DNA from: Chara braunii | Lineage: Eukaryota > Streptophyta > Charophyceae > Charales > Characeae | Direction: 5' to 3' | Length of the DNA: 39,505 bases | Assembly: GCA_003427395.1 (NCBI GenBank) | Contig: BFEA01000192.1 | Coordinates: 1,888,989-1,928,493 of the forward strand | Shown here: piece by piece, positions 20,230-29,935 of the stretch | How positions within the stretch are numbered: position 1 is the stretch's first letter | Layout: the number at the start of each line of letters is the position of its first letter | Program-made: the position numbers and the translations under genes | Notes under the pieces: generated by a model | Seen by the model: the letters and a program-made list of their open reading frames with translations, nothing else | Told to the model about the DNA's origin: nothing | The model's database searches: none

Positions 20230-20335
20230 GACGGGGAAAGGCCGTACGGGCGTCCGTCCATCCGTTCGGACAGGCCGTACGGCGACCCGTCCGTACAGCG
20301 ACCCCCCGTACGACGTACGGGGCACTTCACTGCTG
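20230..20335. repeat. Cluster of CGTACGG palindromes
   Basis: GGCCGTACGG occurs at about 20241 and 20274, and GTCCG/CGGAC pairs lie between them. CCCCGTACG-A-CGTACGGGG near 20303-20322 is a perfect 9-bp hairpin with a one-base centre. Similar GTACG/GTCCG sequence appears in E5's LTR (28950, 38350), so this may be an LTR fragment. Confidence 0.65.
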
Positions 20336-20589
20336 CGAAATAGCGCAGCTCCCTCTCACGTGACTCTCCTCCAGACCAAAACGAAAAGAACCAAAAAAAG
20401 CACCCGAAGAGAGACTGCCCTCGACTATGTCTACCTCGGCCTACAGGCTATCGGGACCCTAAGACCTACGACTCCGAAAACAGCCATGGCCTACCAGTCC
20501 GCCAGTGGGAAATCAAAACGGCCTGGGACAGCAATATTACCAGAAAAGTCCTGCCAAGGACCGGGCTGGTACCAGTTGCAGGTAGGGGA

Positions 20590-20735
20590 CCCAAAGAAAA
20601 AAAATTACAAAACAGTCCGTGTTAATGTACACCTTGCTGGGAACACTGGAAGGTCATTGCATCTGTGTCACATCTGATGGGGATTGAACTCTGGCTTGCT
20701 GTTTACAATCCAGTTTTTGAACCATACAGCTAACA
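20590..20735 (-). repeat. tRNA-derived SINE-like sequence
   Basis: On the minus strand, TAGCTGTATGG (20732-20722) resembles an RNA polymerase III A box. It is followed by CTGGATTGTAAA, like a tRNA anticodon arm, and AGAGTTCAATCCCC (20692-20679), a good B box (GWTCRANNC). The A-to-B spacing of roughly 35 bp is tRNA-like. The body continues leftwards about 90 bp to a T-rich end near 20590-20600. It is not a functional tRNA: stems are imperfect. It ends about 55 bp before the IFT172 exon, inside the intron. Confidence 0.45.
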
Positions 20736-20790
20736 GCAAAGTGCTGCACCTGCTTTTTCTTGATCTTGGCGATGTGTTCAATCTTGCCAG

Positions 20791-20890
20791 TCGGAGACTA
20801 GCTGCAGTGACAACAGACAGGATTGTGCACTTGTTTGATGAGAATGGGGACAGGAAGGACAAGTTCTCTACAAAGCCTGCAGAACCCAAG
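20791..20890 (+). CDS. IFT172: Exon of IFT172 (intraflagellar transport protein, N-terminal WD region)
   Basis: The 33 complete codons read RRLAAVTTDR, VHLFDENGDRKDKFS and STKPAEPK. This matches the strongly conserved N-terminal segment of IFT172, an IFT-B (peripheral) complex protein that carries cargo along cilia and flagella. The family signature here is ...AVxTxDRxVxLxDExGxRxDKFSTKPA. The exon fits splice signals: TTGCCAG before 20791 and AAG|GT at 20890/20891. It begins in phase with one base completing the previous codon. No neighbouring IFT172 exon was found; flanking introns are full of repeats. A processed fragment or pseudogene cannot be excluded, but the exact splice borders argue for a real exon. 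Its presence implies flagellated cells. Confidence 0.85.
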
Positions 20891-21008
20891 GTGTGGAATT
20901 ATGCATAGGCCTTTCTCCTAGTTTGGCCGGTTCAAAGCAATCTTTGGAGCACTCTGAGCCCACGTACCTTGGTGCAGCTTGTTCAGTGTATTCCCATCCA
21001 TACACCTG

Positions 21009-21012
21009 TCAA

Positions 21013-21046
<34 letters not shown>

Positions 21047-21175
21047 GACAAATGCTCCAGTCTGTTCGTGGGGAGCAGCACGTGCTGGGAAGCGGGCCCA
21101 GCGTCCCATATAGAGTTACACAAGTCATTTGAGATACCGGGGCCATTACCCGGCTTCGGCTGAGAGTCAATCTAA
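21009..21175 (-). mobile_element. Poly(A)-tailed retroposon (unclassified)
   Basis: A run of about 26 T (21017-21042) is a poly(A) tail on the minus strand, preceded there by about 120 bp of sequence rich in GGGCC/CCCGG. GTCAACTC just outside the tail (21009-21016) and GTCAATCT at 21168-21175 could be a decayed target duplication. No Pol III boxes or coding frame are clear. Confidence 0.35.
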
Positions 21176-21317
21176 GAACTATTGAAGAATTCAAGAGAAT
21201 TAAAGGAGAGGTTAAAAAACTATGAATGACTACTGACCTCTTTTCGAATGCTCAGAACCCCTAGACTCCCAAACAAAACTCTCTAAAACTGTCCAACACT
21301 GTCTTATTCGCTGTCGA

Positions 21318-22060
21318 GCTCTCCCAGGCCTCACCCCCCCACCCGGCTAGGTTACAGAGCAACACGACTCGCCCCAGCTTTGGCCAGCGTCGTCCCAACA
21401 TCTACCCTTGGTTGTCCATTGGAATGCCCACCCCAAAGCATCCCCAGATCTCTCTACCAGGCCTCACACTCCTGCAATCAGCAGGTTACAGGGCAACGCC
21501 CCAGCACCGGCCAGCGTCGTTCTGGCATCGAACAACCGCAGATCCATGAATGTATCAGTATCAAACAGCCTAAAGCGAGTTGCTAGAAGTCCCCAGAATC
21601 CTAAAACATTCTCTTTTTTACTAAAATCAATGTTATTTGAGGTAAATTTGAGGTAAATTTTGGAGACTGTCCGCCAGCGAAAATCCCAGCAATTGTCTTC
21701 AAACACTTTAAAGCGCCAGAGTGTCCTAACACCCTCGAAGTCCTCAGACACTGTCTTATTCCCTACCAAGCTCTACCAAGCCTCTCACCCCCGCTATAGG
21801 TTACAGGGCAAAGCAACTCACCCCGGCTCTGGCCAGCATCGTCTTCGATAGGAAACCTTGATTGTCCCGTGAAATGCCCCCCCTAGGCATTCCCAGAACT
21901 CTCTACCAGGCCTCAAGCTCCTGTTGTCAACAAGTTACAGGGTCAACACCCCATCACCGGCCAGCGTTGTTCTGGCATCGAACAACCGCAGGTCCATGAA
22001 TAAAACAACATCAAAAATCGCCTAAGGGAAATTGCAAGGAGTCCCAAGAGCCTAAAAGTG
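21318..22060. repeat. Satellite-like tandem repeat, ~450-bp higher-order unit
   Basis: The block CTACCAGGCCTCA...GGTTACAGGGCAA...CCGGCCAGCGTCGTTC appears four times, near 21327, 21459, 21777 and 21908. The spacings (132, 318, 131) show a two-subunit unit of about 450 bp duplicated in tandem. CATCGAACAACCGCAG(G/A)TCCATGAAT is almost identical between 21528 and 21980. Copies are diverged, and no gene is seen. Confidence 0.8.
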
Positions 22061-22069
22061 TTCTACCAC

Positions 22070-22998
22070 AACCACCGAGAACAAATCACAACCTCTAGAG
22101 GATAGCCATATCCGAACACATTGCACGTTGTTTTTTTTTTTTTAACGAGACAGGACATGAGTGACACGCAAAAAAATTGAAAGCAAAAAATCCGAACTGA
22201 AACCACCTGTGGCGGACCCACCAGGTGTGATGCTCTGCCAGAGATAGAGATGGAGATGGAGGAAGAAGGGGGAGCGAGATGGCACAGCGCAGCTCCCACG
22301 CCGGACTCCAACGCACGTACTCCAAACTGTGCGAAAGTAGAATGAGGCCGAATACAGACAACAGCTGGGGTATGCCCCAGCGGACTGACGGGACTGGACT
22401 GGACTGGCTGGTACCGACAGAGGTACCGGCCTGGACTGGACTGCCCCGAATAAAACACAGGCCTGTGAGAACAAGCTAAGGGGCTGGTCTCACAAGCCAA
22501 CCAGAGGTCCGCTACAGGATCCTCGGCCTGTGATGGATCGCCTAGATACTGGGCGCACCTAGATGAAGCATGCAAGGCTGCCTAACTAGGGCGTGAGGGT
22601 CGGCAGAGGGTAGAAAGGTGATGGGTAAGGGAATCATGCAAATGACTCCTAAAGTGAGGGAAGTCGGAGCTAGATCCGTAAGCTGGGAAGCCAGGGCAAC
22701 ACTACGGTCCCAATGCCTATGCGTATACCAAGGGAGAGCCCAACTCAGAGGGACCCGGCTAAACGGAGACCATCATGCGACACAACAAGGGTACTGTATA
22801 GGGTAAAGTGGTAAGAGAGTGACGACGTCTGAAGTAGGCAGAGCTGATCGTGACGAAGTCCATGAAGCTGCCGATGACGCCCATGATGAGAAGTCCGGAA
22901 TGCCGTCGAGGAAGAGCCGCAGCGTCGACGAGCTGAAGTAGCAAAACTGATGTGGATGGAGTAATGAAAAGTCAAAGACGTGGGAAGGTAAGTCAAAG
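22070..22998. other. Non-coding region downstream of E4, perhaps its 3' LTR
   Basis: This follows the E4 chromodomain stop on the minus strand, where a polypurine tract and 3' LTR would be expected, but I see no clear PPT or LTR boundary. It includes a 13-T run near 22130, GGACT microsatellites in both orientations around the paired GGTACC sites (22385-22445), and no supported frame. Confidence 0.4.
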
Positions 22999-23400
22999 TC
23001 AATCGTCGTATCGAGCAGGACGACGACGAGTGCGATGTGGACGCTCAGAAGCATCCGGCTGCTGCTGAAGGTCTGCCTCAGATGTAGCAGGCTTGACTTC
23101 AGCGGTCTCCTCAACCGGGGGAGAAGGAGGAGGGTCAGTGGGCTGAGGGGGAGCAGTCGACCCAGCACGATGAGCACGGTCATAGACACGCACCAACATG
23201 CGAGCGTGCTGCAAGTGCTCGAGGGGCTCCCAGGTAGCCTCCTCATCAGGGTTACCCTTCCAACGTACGAGATACTCGACGTGGGGAGGGTTGTCGTCGG
23301 TGACTCGGCGACCAATGATGTTTGAAACGAGGAACTCCTCGTGGCCGTCCACCATGATGGGTGGAGGGCGCTCGTATGGTCGTCCAGCGAAACGCTAAGA
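22999..23400 (-). pseudogene. E4 chromodomain (integrase C-terminus)
   Basis: EEFLVSNIIGRR, HVEYLVRWKGNPDEE and ATWEPLEHLQHARML form a textbook chromodomain with the aromatic-cage residues Tyr (EYLV), Trp (RWKG) and Trp (TWEP). In chromoviruses this domain ends the integrase and guides insertion to marked chromatin such as methylated histone H3. A Pro-rich, then basic tail (RPHRTRRRPARYDD) ends in TGA at 23001-22999. The 118-codon frame is undamaged, unlike its upstream gene. Confidence 0.88.
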
Positions 23401-24040
23401 CGGTCTGTGGTAGGGACGCAGTAACGAGACGTGGTAGGCATCGTGTACACGAGTCTGGCGTAGGTAGTCGGGCAGCACGGAAGCTGACCGGGCTAGAAGC
23501 CGTATGAGAACCGACGACCTGGAGAATGCGGCATGGGGCCAAAGAAGCGGCGCTGAAACTTGCGAAGCGTATCCGCTTCGAGCTGTAAGTGGCGGGCGTC
23601 GATAAGCACATCATCACCGACTTTGAATGGATGATCCATCCTCGATCAGTTCGCACGTGCAGTCATGCGAGTCTGGGAAGCGGCTATGTGCTCGTGTGCG
23701 GTCTTCATGATCGATGTCATGTGTGCAACCTAATCATCCAGCACGGGACAACTCGTGCCGGGGTGCAGCTGTGACGGTTGAAGGAAGTCCGCGGGAACAT
23801 GAGGGTGATAGCCGAGGTCGACATCCCCGTGGTTTGCAAGACGGCGTGGTTGTAGGCTATCTCCGCGTGGGCAAGATGGAGATCCCACTGCTGTTCGTCA
23901 CGAACAATCTTTCGGAGAATATCTCTGAGAGTCCTGTTTGTGACCTCGGTTTGACCATCAGTCTGAGGATGGTAAGACGAGGAGAAGCAGAGCTGGGTGC
24001 CGTAAACCTCTGCGATGTAGCGAAGACCGGGCCTATTCCA
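23401..24040 (-). pseudogene. E4 integrase C-terminal part, truncated and frameshifted
   Basis: GLRYIAEVYGTQLCFSS and YHPQTDGQTEVTNRTLRDILR give the end of the DDE core with its Glu (QTEV), followed by WDLHLAHAEIAYNHAV. After several frame changes (23720-23400), FKVGDDVLIDARHLQL and FHVSLLRPYH-type fragments of the integrase C-domain appear. The gene stops abruptly near 24035, before the two catalytic Asp residues, where plus-strand element E5 begins. E4 is therefore a 5'-truncated fragment with only the last fifth of pol. Confidence 0.85.
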
Positions 24041-24880
24041 TGGTGGCGCCAATTTGACGTGCGTTTGGACTTGTACAAAGCCAGCGACCCCAACCGACAT
24101 GCCTATTTATATCATCGGTCGGGGGGCGTGTGTGAAGCTTGGCTTGACAACATGCTGTCCACCCACAAGGTCATTGTCTCCGAGCTGCACACAAAGATCA
24201 CTTAGGCTGATCTCAAGGCAGCATGGCACATGTGGTTCCACGTGGAACCACCCGAGCTTTAGGTAATGGAGAAGTTGCAGAAGTTCCATCAAAACGCCTT
24301 GCCAAGCACGGATTGGATCACCAAGTACCAACACTTGGCATCCACGCCGGACTTGCCGATCACCTTTATGGGCATCAAGCACTACTTCATCACGAGTATG
24401 TGCTCGGAATTGCAGAATGCATTGACGCAAGTAGCGGAGGCGCTTACCACAATTGAGCAACTATTTAACAAGGCCTCGCCGATTATAGTGACGAATACGG
24501 AAACTCACAATGCTGGCCGTTCGTCCTCTACAGGCCTGGGCAGAGATCAGCGTCAGCCTAAAGTGGCCGTGGTCGCGGCAACAATGTCGAGCGACTCTTC
24601 GAACGAGGCTGCTCTATCCGACGAGGGAGAAAGATTAGCAGCCGCCCGGGATGGTGGCCGCCCCACCAAAGGGCGAGGACGCCGCAAATCGAAGACACAC
24701 ACCTCTTCAGTCCCCGGGTCCGGAACAGCAGCTCAAGACCCTGGGCTACATTACAGTCTCTCGGAAGGCGTCTACAAGATTCGAACGAGACACCATTATT
24801 GCTTGTTGTGCAACAGCGACGCACACGAAACCGTTGGCTGTCCCACGAAGGCCAAGGAAAAGGTTCTTTCGGGAAAGTGA
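24040..24880 (+). pseudogene. E5 gag (5'-truncated) with zinc knuckle
   Basis: FDVRLDLYKASDPNRHAYLY and LKAAWHMWFHVEPPE lead to MEKLQKFHQNALPSTDWITKYQ, typical of a retrotransposon capsid domain. A Ser/Thr and basic linker follows (GRPTKGRGRRKSKT), then a zinc knuckle at 24800-24841: CLLCNSDAHETVGC (C-x2-C-x4-H-x4-C), ending KEKVLSGK at 24880. TAGs at 24203 and 24260 interrupt the same frame, probably former Gln codons. The N-terminus is missing at the E4 junction. Confidence 0.8.
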
Positions 24881-25243
24881 GCACCACCGAGAGTGAAACG
24901 GTTGCACTCTCGACGCCTTCGCAACCAGTTGCTTCACAAGCGACCTCCCTTAGTTCCAAGGCACATGCGGAACTCGTAAGTCCTATTTTGTATTCTTTTG
25001 AGGACTTCGCTGCCCGGCTCGTTCCGTCACTGGGTTCTCTCGCTCAAGGATAAGGTGTGCGTGGTTTCTTCTCCGTCTGGTAGCGGCGACAGTTTATTGT
25101 CTTCAAGTGGTTCTTTAAGGGATTCCGCATGCGAGTTCAACGTAGAGGTCTTGGACCCGTTGTCGCCCAAGGATTTTGCATGGCTTCCTCTTTCTTCCAC
25201 GGACCGCTCACTGTGACCACAATGCGCAGCACTATGCGCCCAT

Positions 25244-26029
25244 TTGCACACTTATTTGTACTTCTATGCACCACTGACTTCAACAACGGATGACGAAGTC
25301 GCGGTGGGGGAAATCCTTGCATACATTACCAAGGTGGCCCGTGAGTTTCGCACGGAGCGGTACGATGACAACAACGCACCGCTCCTTTATGTGTGCATCC
25401 AAGTTGGGCAAGCGTTCTGCAGCGCTTTGCTGGATAGCGGCGCGACTAGCAATTTCATAAGCCAGTCCTTTATACAAAGGGTCGGCCTTGGCGCACAAGT
25501 TCGAAGGAAGTCACATCCTACGACGGTCGAGATGGCGGACGGTCGAACGCAACAACTTCTTGATTACTACAATGAAGCCGTGCCGGTCTATTTCGCACCT
25601 CATGCATGTGAGCCTGTTACGTTTGATGTCTTGGACACGAAATCCGACATTGTTTTGGGGATGTTTTGGCTCGCAAGTGCGGACCACACGGTCAACTTCC
25701 ATCGACAGACGCTTATCTTTCATGACGCCTTTGGCGCCGAGGTGCCGTGTACCATTCCTCTTCCGCACCCTTCGATCCCGTGCCAAGTTATGACGGCCAA
25801 GTCTTTTCGGGTCACTTGTGCTTACGAGCGGACCGACGGGATCAGCCTACGTTTTCTTAGGACCGTCATAGAAGTCGGGTCTTCACCTACGGACTTGTCT
25901 TCGGACACCTGCGTGGTGCGGTTGCTTGACGAGTTCGCCGACGTCTTCGAGTCTCATACCGGTGTGGTGCCGGATCGGTCGATCTCCCATGAGATCATTC
26001 TTGATGTCGGTGCCATACCGCCGAAATGA
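25244..26029 (+). pseudogene. E5 aspartic protease and linker to RT
   Basis: FCSALLDSGATSNFISQSFIQR has the canonical D-S-G active site, the only protease in this window with an unaltered triad. SDIVLGMFWLASADHTVNF is the matching C-terminal ILGMxWL motif. The frame continues through VVRLLDEFADVFESHTGVVPDRSISHEIIL, the usual RT-preceding linker, to TGA at 26027-26029, after which the same frame carries on into RT. It lacks an obvious pol start; the ATG at 25244 is simply the first in frame. Confidence 0.85.
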
Positions 26030-26780
26030 TGCATCTATCGCATGAGCGAGGAAGAGCTCGCGGTTTTCCACGCGCAACTCGATGACTTGTTGGACAAGGG
26101 CTGGATCCTCCCTAGTAGCTCACCATATGGTGCGCCGGTTCTCTTCGTATAGAAGAAGAACAAGGATCTTCGCTTGTGCATCAACTATTGCAAGCTCAAT
26201 GCGCAAACCGTCAAGAATGTGGGTCCTCTTCCTTGTATTGACGATCTTCTTGAGCGTTTGGGCGGCGCAAAGTATTTTTCCAAGTTGGGCTTGAAGTCGG
26301 GCTATCATCAGATTTCGATACGCCCGCAAGATCGCTACAAATCCACGTTTAAGATATGGTACGGGCACTTTGAGTGGATTGTCATGCCTTTTGGCCTCAC
26401 CAATGCCCCAACGACCTTTCAAGCGGCAATGACCAACCAGTTTCGCCTGATGCTGGACCGGTTTGTGCTTGTCTACTTGGACGACATTCTCGTCTACAGG
26501 CGGACGTTGGAGGATCATCTCGAGCACCTTCGACGTGTATTGGAGACGCTCTATCGTGCCAAGTACAAAGCCAACTGCAACAAGTGCGAGTTTGTACATC
26601 AAGAGTTGGAATACTAGGGCCATTTTGTCACACCTGAGGGCATTAGTCCGTTATCAGACAAGATTCAAACCGTCCAGAGTGGCTGGAGCCAAAGGACGTC
26701 ACGGATGTCCGTTCGTTTCTTGGCCTACGCAGCTAATATCAACACTTTATTAAAGGCTATTCGAAGATCGCGGCTTATTT
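26030..26780 (+). pseudogene. E5 reverse transcriptase with catalytic Asp replaced
   Basis: [86 protein letters not shown] and LVYLDDILVY appear in order. In FSKLGLKSGYH the first catalytic aspartate of the palm (FSKxDLxSGYH in the family) is Gly, so polymerase activity is lost. The YLDD box is intact. TAG at 26150 (after APVLFV, probably Gln) and at 26615 (in ELEY-stop-GHFV) interrupt the frame, and the connection region 26640-26780 is frameshifted. Confidence 0.87.
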
Positions 26781-27300
26781 GACCAAGCTTCAATGCGAGG
26801 ATCAACCGTTCGACTTCGGCGACGATGCGCGGGCTTCCTTTTCAGCCCTCAAAGTTGCCTTGCTATCATCGGAGGTTTTACACATCTACGACCCGCTCTT
26901 ACCGACGCACGTCACTACCGATGCGTCCGACTATGGCATTGGTGCCGTCCTCGAGCAATACGATGGCACCCGGTCGAGTACTTTAGCAAGAAAGTGCCCG
27001 TCGTGCATTCGATTGACGACGCATGGAAAAATGAGTTATTGGCCTTCGCACATGCGCTTAAGCGGTGGCGACATTTTCTTCTCGGTCGAAGTCCATTCCG
27101 ATGGGTAATAGAGAATAATCCATTGGTCTTCTACAAGACCCAAGACACGATGAATGGTACCATCGCCCGTTGGGCCGTTGGATGACTTTCATTAACCAGT
27201 TCGACTTCTTTCCCGATCACATTCCGAGAAAGTCAAACCGTTTTGCGGACGCCCTTTCACGACATCCGGACCTTTGTACTGCAGTCTACTCGACGTTCGA
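26779..27300 (+). pseudogene. E5 RNase H
   Basis: THVTTDASDYGIGAVLEQYDG supplies the first Asp. After a frameshift near 26970, VEYFSKKVP and AWKNELLAFAHALKRWRHFLLG give the Glu. A second shift near 27170 leads to FINQFDFFPDHIPRKSNRFADALSRHPD with the C-terminal Asp. All expected catalytic positions survive, but they are spread over three frames. Confidence 0.82.
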
Positions 27301-28437
27301 GGTTGACGACGACTTGCGGGACAGCTTCATCTGTGGCTACCAAGTTGGCCCTCAGTTTCTCTACAAGTACGCGAATTGCTCCTCTCCAAATCCAGCGCCA
27401 TCGCATTATCAGATCCAAGACAACTATTTGATAGTCCACTCGCAGGGGAAGGATGTTCTTTGCGTGCCAAGTGACCCACACTTGCGTACGCAGCTCCTTG
27501 GCGAGTTCGACAACGCTCCCACAACTGGACACTTTGGAGTCAATCGTGCGATTGGCCGACTTCGCGAGCGCTTTTGGTGGCCTGTCCTTCTCGGCGACGT
27601 CACATGCTATTGCAAGTCATGCGAGGTTTGCCGACGTTGCAAATCCCGCAATCATCGTCCTTTCGGCGAGTTGCGACCATTACCGGTCCCCTTAGGACGA
27701 GGGAATTGATTGCCATGGACATCACCGGGCCGTTCCCCAAGCACAAAACCAGTGTGGATGGGATTCTCACGGTGCTCGATCGACTCACCAAGTTTGCAAT
27801 GTTTTTGCCTTGTCGCTATCACGCCAAGGCACCAGGGTTGGCCGAGGTTCTCTACGCCGGTTGGATTTATACCAAGGGTTACCCTAAGGAAATCGTTAGC
27901 GACCATGACACTCGGTTCATGTTCGACTTTCGGTTGGCGCTCATCAAACAATGGGGCTTATCTTTCAAGCCGAGTTCGGCTCGCCACCCACAAACCGATG
28001 GCCAAATGGAGAGGGCGCATGAAACCGCACAGGTTTTTCTTCGCACTCTCATCCGTCCCGACCAAAAGGATTGGGTTGAGCGGCTGTTTGACATCGAGTT
28101 GGCTTATAACTCGTCCATTCATCCGGCTATCGGAATGTCGCCCTTTGAGTTCGAGCATGGCGCGCCGGTCACATCACCGTTGGACACGATCATCCCACGG
28201 ACGACCGAGAGCGACGACCACCTTGTTTTCATTCGACGGATGCAAGAGCTCCTTGTCAAGCAACGCGACCAGATGTTGAAGACGCAACAACGCATGAGAC
28301 GTCAAACCAATTGTCAGCGTCTTCCTTCTCCGTTCCCGCCGACAACCTCGTTTGGGTCTCCACCGCGGAATTCAGCCTCGAACAAGATATCTTGGGCAAG
28401 CTCCTTCCGACATGAATGGGGCCTTGACGCATTGTAG
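27301..28437 (+). pseudogene. E5 integrase (zinc finger and DDE core)
   Basis: The zinc-binding region reads EFDNAPTTGHFGV...SCEVCRRC; the first His of HHCC (usually ECHD or EHHD) is Phe, so metal binding is doubtful. After a frameshift near 27690, the core is long and open: AMDITGPFPK (Asp), IVSDHDTRFM (Asp) and HPQTDGQMERAHE (Glu), then PDQKDWVERLFDIELAYNSSIH and IGMSPFEFEHG. A coiled stretch RRMQELLVKQRDQMLKTQQRMRRQ follows, before the frame is lost near 28310. Confidence 0.87.
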
Positions 28438-28483
28438 CCCCCGGTGGTGATGCACCTGAAGGGCCATATCATTTGCCATTCAG

Positions 28484-28863
28484 GTGCCGGCCCACTTGCC
28501 CATCTACCCGGTTTTTCATTGTTCAAAGCTGGCTCTTTCGTTTCAGTGGAATGAGACGACTTTCCGGGGCGACGATCGCAAGACCCACCCTCCATGGACA
28601 GGTTTCATGAGGTTAGCGACATCATTTCGCAGTGGCGCTATGGCACCAAGCGGACAGAGTACTTAGTACATTTCTCTTATTGTAGCCATAAGGCTGACCG
28701 TTGGTTGACCCTTTTGGAACTTCAGGCTACAACCCCCAATGTTTTCACACGTTACGAACGCAAACAACAAGGCAAGCCAGCACCTTGGGCTCCACGCCGT
28801 ACTCACGTCCAGGTTCCACCATCGGATCGTCAACTTCGCCCTCGACCCGGCCTGACTTCATAA
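28484..28863 (+). pseudogene. E5 integrase tail with chromo-like domain
   Basis: AHLPIYPVFHCSKL is the integrase C-domain motif (xHPVFHVSxL). In a second frame, HEVSDIISQWRYGTKRTEYLVHF and DRWLTLLELQATTPNVFTRYE form a chromo-like fold, with DRWLTL replacing the usual aromatic-acidic motif. The gene ends at TAA 28861-28863. GGAGGGCGGGGGG at 28864-28876 is the polypurine tract, after which the LTR should begin (near TACATGCTGAGCC). Confidence 0.75.
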
Positions 28864-28876
28864 GGAGGGCGGGGGG

Positions 28877-29053
28877 TTACATGCTGAGCCTGCACACGGG
28901 CCCCGTTTTGGGGGCCCGACGGTTGCTGGGGGCCCCCAGGTCGTACGCCCGTCAGACGTGCGCCCTGGAGGCCCATGACAGGCCTTAGGGCCGCAGGTTT
29001 TGATTTGACGCAGCATTTATTTACTTATTTATTTATTTGCTGTCCTATTTTTG
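28877..29053 (+). repeat. E5 3' LTR, first part (interrupted by E3)
   Basis: It follows the PPT. It contains GGGGGCCC and GCCC palindromes, a GTACG/GTCAGACGTGC segment and a TTTA repeat (29011-29037). It breaks at TTTG(T) 29050-29054, where E3 is inserted, and resumes at 38329. Confidence 0.7.
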
Positions 29054-29158
29054 TGCAAGGAACATGAATGTGGACGAAGCACAGAGATACCAATTGCAAA
29101 ATCACACTGAAGTCCGAGTAGTCAAAGCAAGAGCAGATAGCACATTGGAACCAAGATA
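29054..29158 (-). repeat. E3 3' LTR, terminal 105 bp
   Basis: Nearly identical to 36390-36494. On the minus strand it ends in CCTTGCA at the insertion boundary. The rest of this LTR lies inverted at 29936-30810. Confidence 0.88.
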
Positions 29159-29161
29159 CCA

Positions 29162-29898
29162 TCCATTTCATCGCCAGCCTGTACAACAACGCTGTGCACA
29201 ACAGTACCGACGTCAGTCCTAATCAACTGCACTTGGGATGGAAGCCTAGATCAGCTCTGGACTTCCTCCCGCCTGAAAACCGACCTGCTGCAACCCCTGG
29301 TTCAATAGAATATGGGGTGCAGTATGAGAAACTGCTGCAGCAAGCTATCGAGCACATCAAGAAGTCTCAGGAAGCGATGATTGCCTCTGAGAACAAACAC
29401 CGTCGACAGTCCACATTTCAGGTAGGGGAACGTGTCTGGGTGAAGGCTAGTGAGCTAGGACAAAAATTCGGCATCTCTAGAAAACTAATGCCACAGTACT
29501 TCGGTCCTTGGGAAGTTTTAGACATAGTTGGGGATGATTTGGATGGCCCTTCCTATGTTATCCGTATCCCTGGTCACCTGCGCACTTACCCAGTTTTTCA
29601 CGCCTCAAAGCTTGCACCTTTCGCTGAGACAAATCAATTTCCTTCACGGATATCAATACTGCCCCCAACCATGGATGGCCACGTGGACATCGACGACATT
29701 CTGGAACACAGAGACATGCCTGTTCCAAGACCTCTGGGCCGAGGAAGACCTCCTAAACCAAGAAGAGAATATAGAGTCAGATTTCACACAGATCCAAAAG
29801 AAGATCGGTGGTTCACCAAAGAGGAACTGGTTGAAACAGCTCCTCAAGTGGTCGCTGAATATGAAAAACAGCTAAAGGGGAAAGCACCTGCGAAGTAA
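29162..29898 (+). pseudogene. E3 integrase C-terminal half with chromo-like tail (inverted segment)
   Basis: IASLYNNAVHNSTDVSPNQLHLGW is the helix after the integrase DDE core. It is followed by SALDFLPPENRP, FQVGERVWVKASELGQKFG, LMPQYFGPWEVLD, RIPGHLRTYPVFHASKLAPF (integrase C-domain), then HVDIDDILEHR, EYRVRFHTDPKEDRWF and a final KGKAPAK-stop at 29896-29898. It is in good frame, but on the plus strand while the rest of E3 pol is on the minus strand. The PPT AAGGGGGA (29923-29930) and the LTR start (29936) follow as expected. The tail closely resembles that of E2. Confidence 0.88.
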
Positions 29899-29935
29899 GC
29901 ATCTCAGCGGACTTTCGAAGCTAAGGGGGATGGAA

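Larger units (their letters stand above)
24040..29053 (+). mobile_element. E5: degenerate Ty3/gypsy retrotransposon, plus strand
   Basis: The plus strand reads gag, protease, RT, RNase H, integrase, chromo-like tail, PPT and 3' LTR start. The 5' LTR, PBS and gag start are missing: the left edge abuts fragment E4 head-to-head. In-frame stops are TAG at 24203, 24260, 26150 and 26615, and TGA at 26027. Frameshifts occur near 26650-26780, 27000, 27170, 27690 and 28320-28600. Its 3' LTR is split by E3 and resumes at 38329. Confidence 0.88.

Noticed and set aside
20671-20735. A functional tRNA gene
   Set aside because: A- and B-box-like elements are present, but acceptor and T stems do not pair well; better read as a SINE head.
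22773-23450. 225-codon Ser/Leu-rich minus-strand frame
   Set aside because: Out-of-register reading through the E4 chromodomain and its flank; the 22999-23355 frame holds the real domain.
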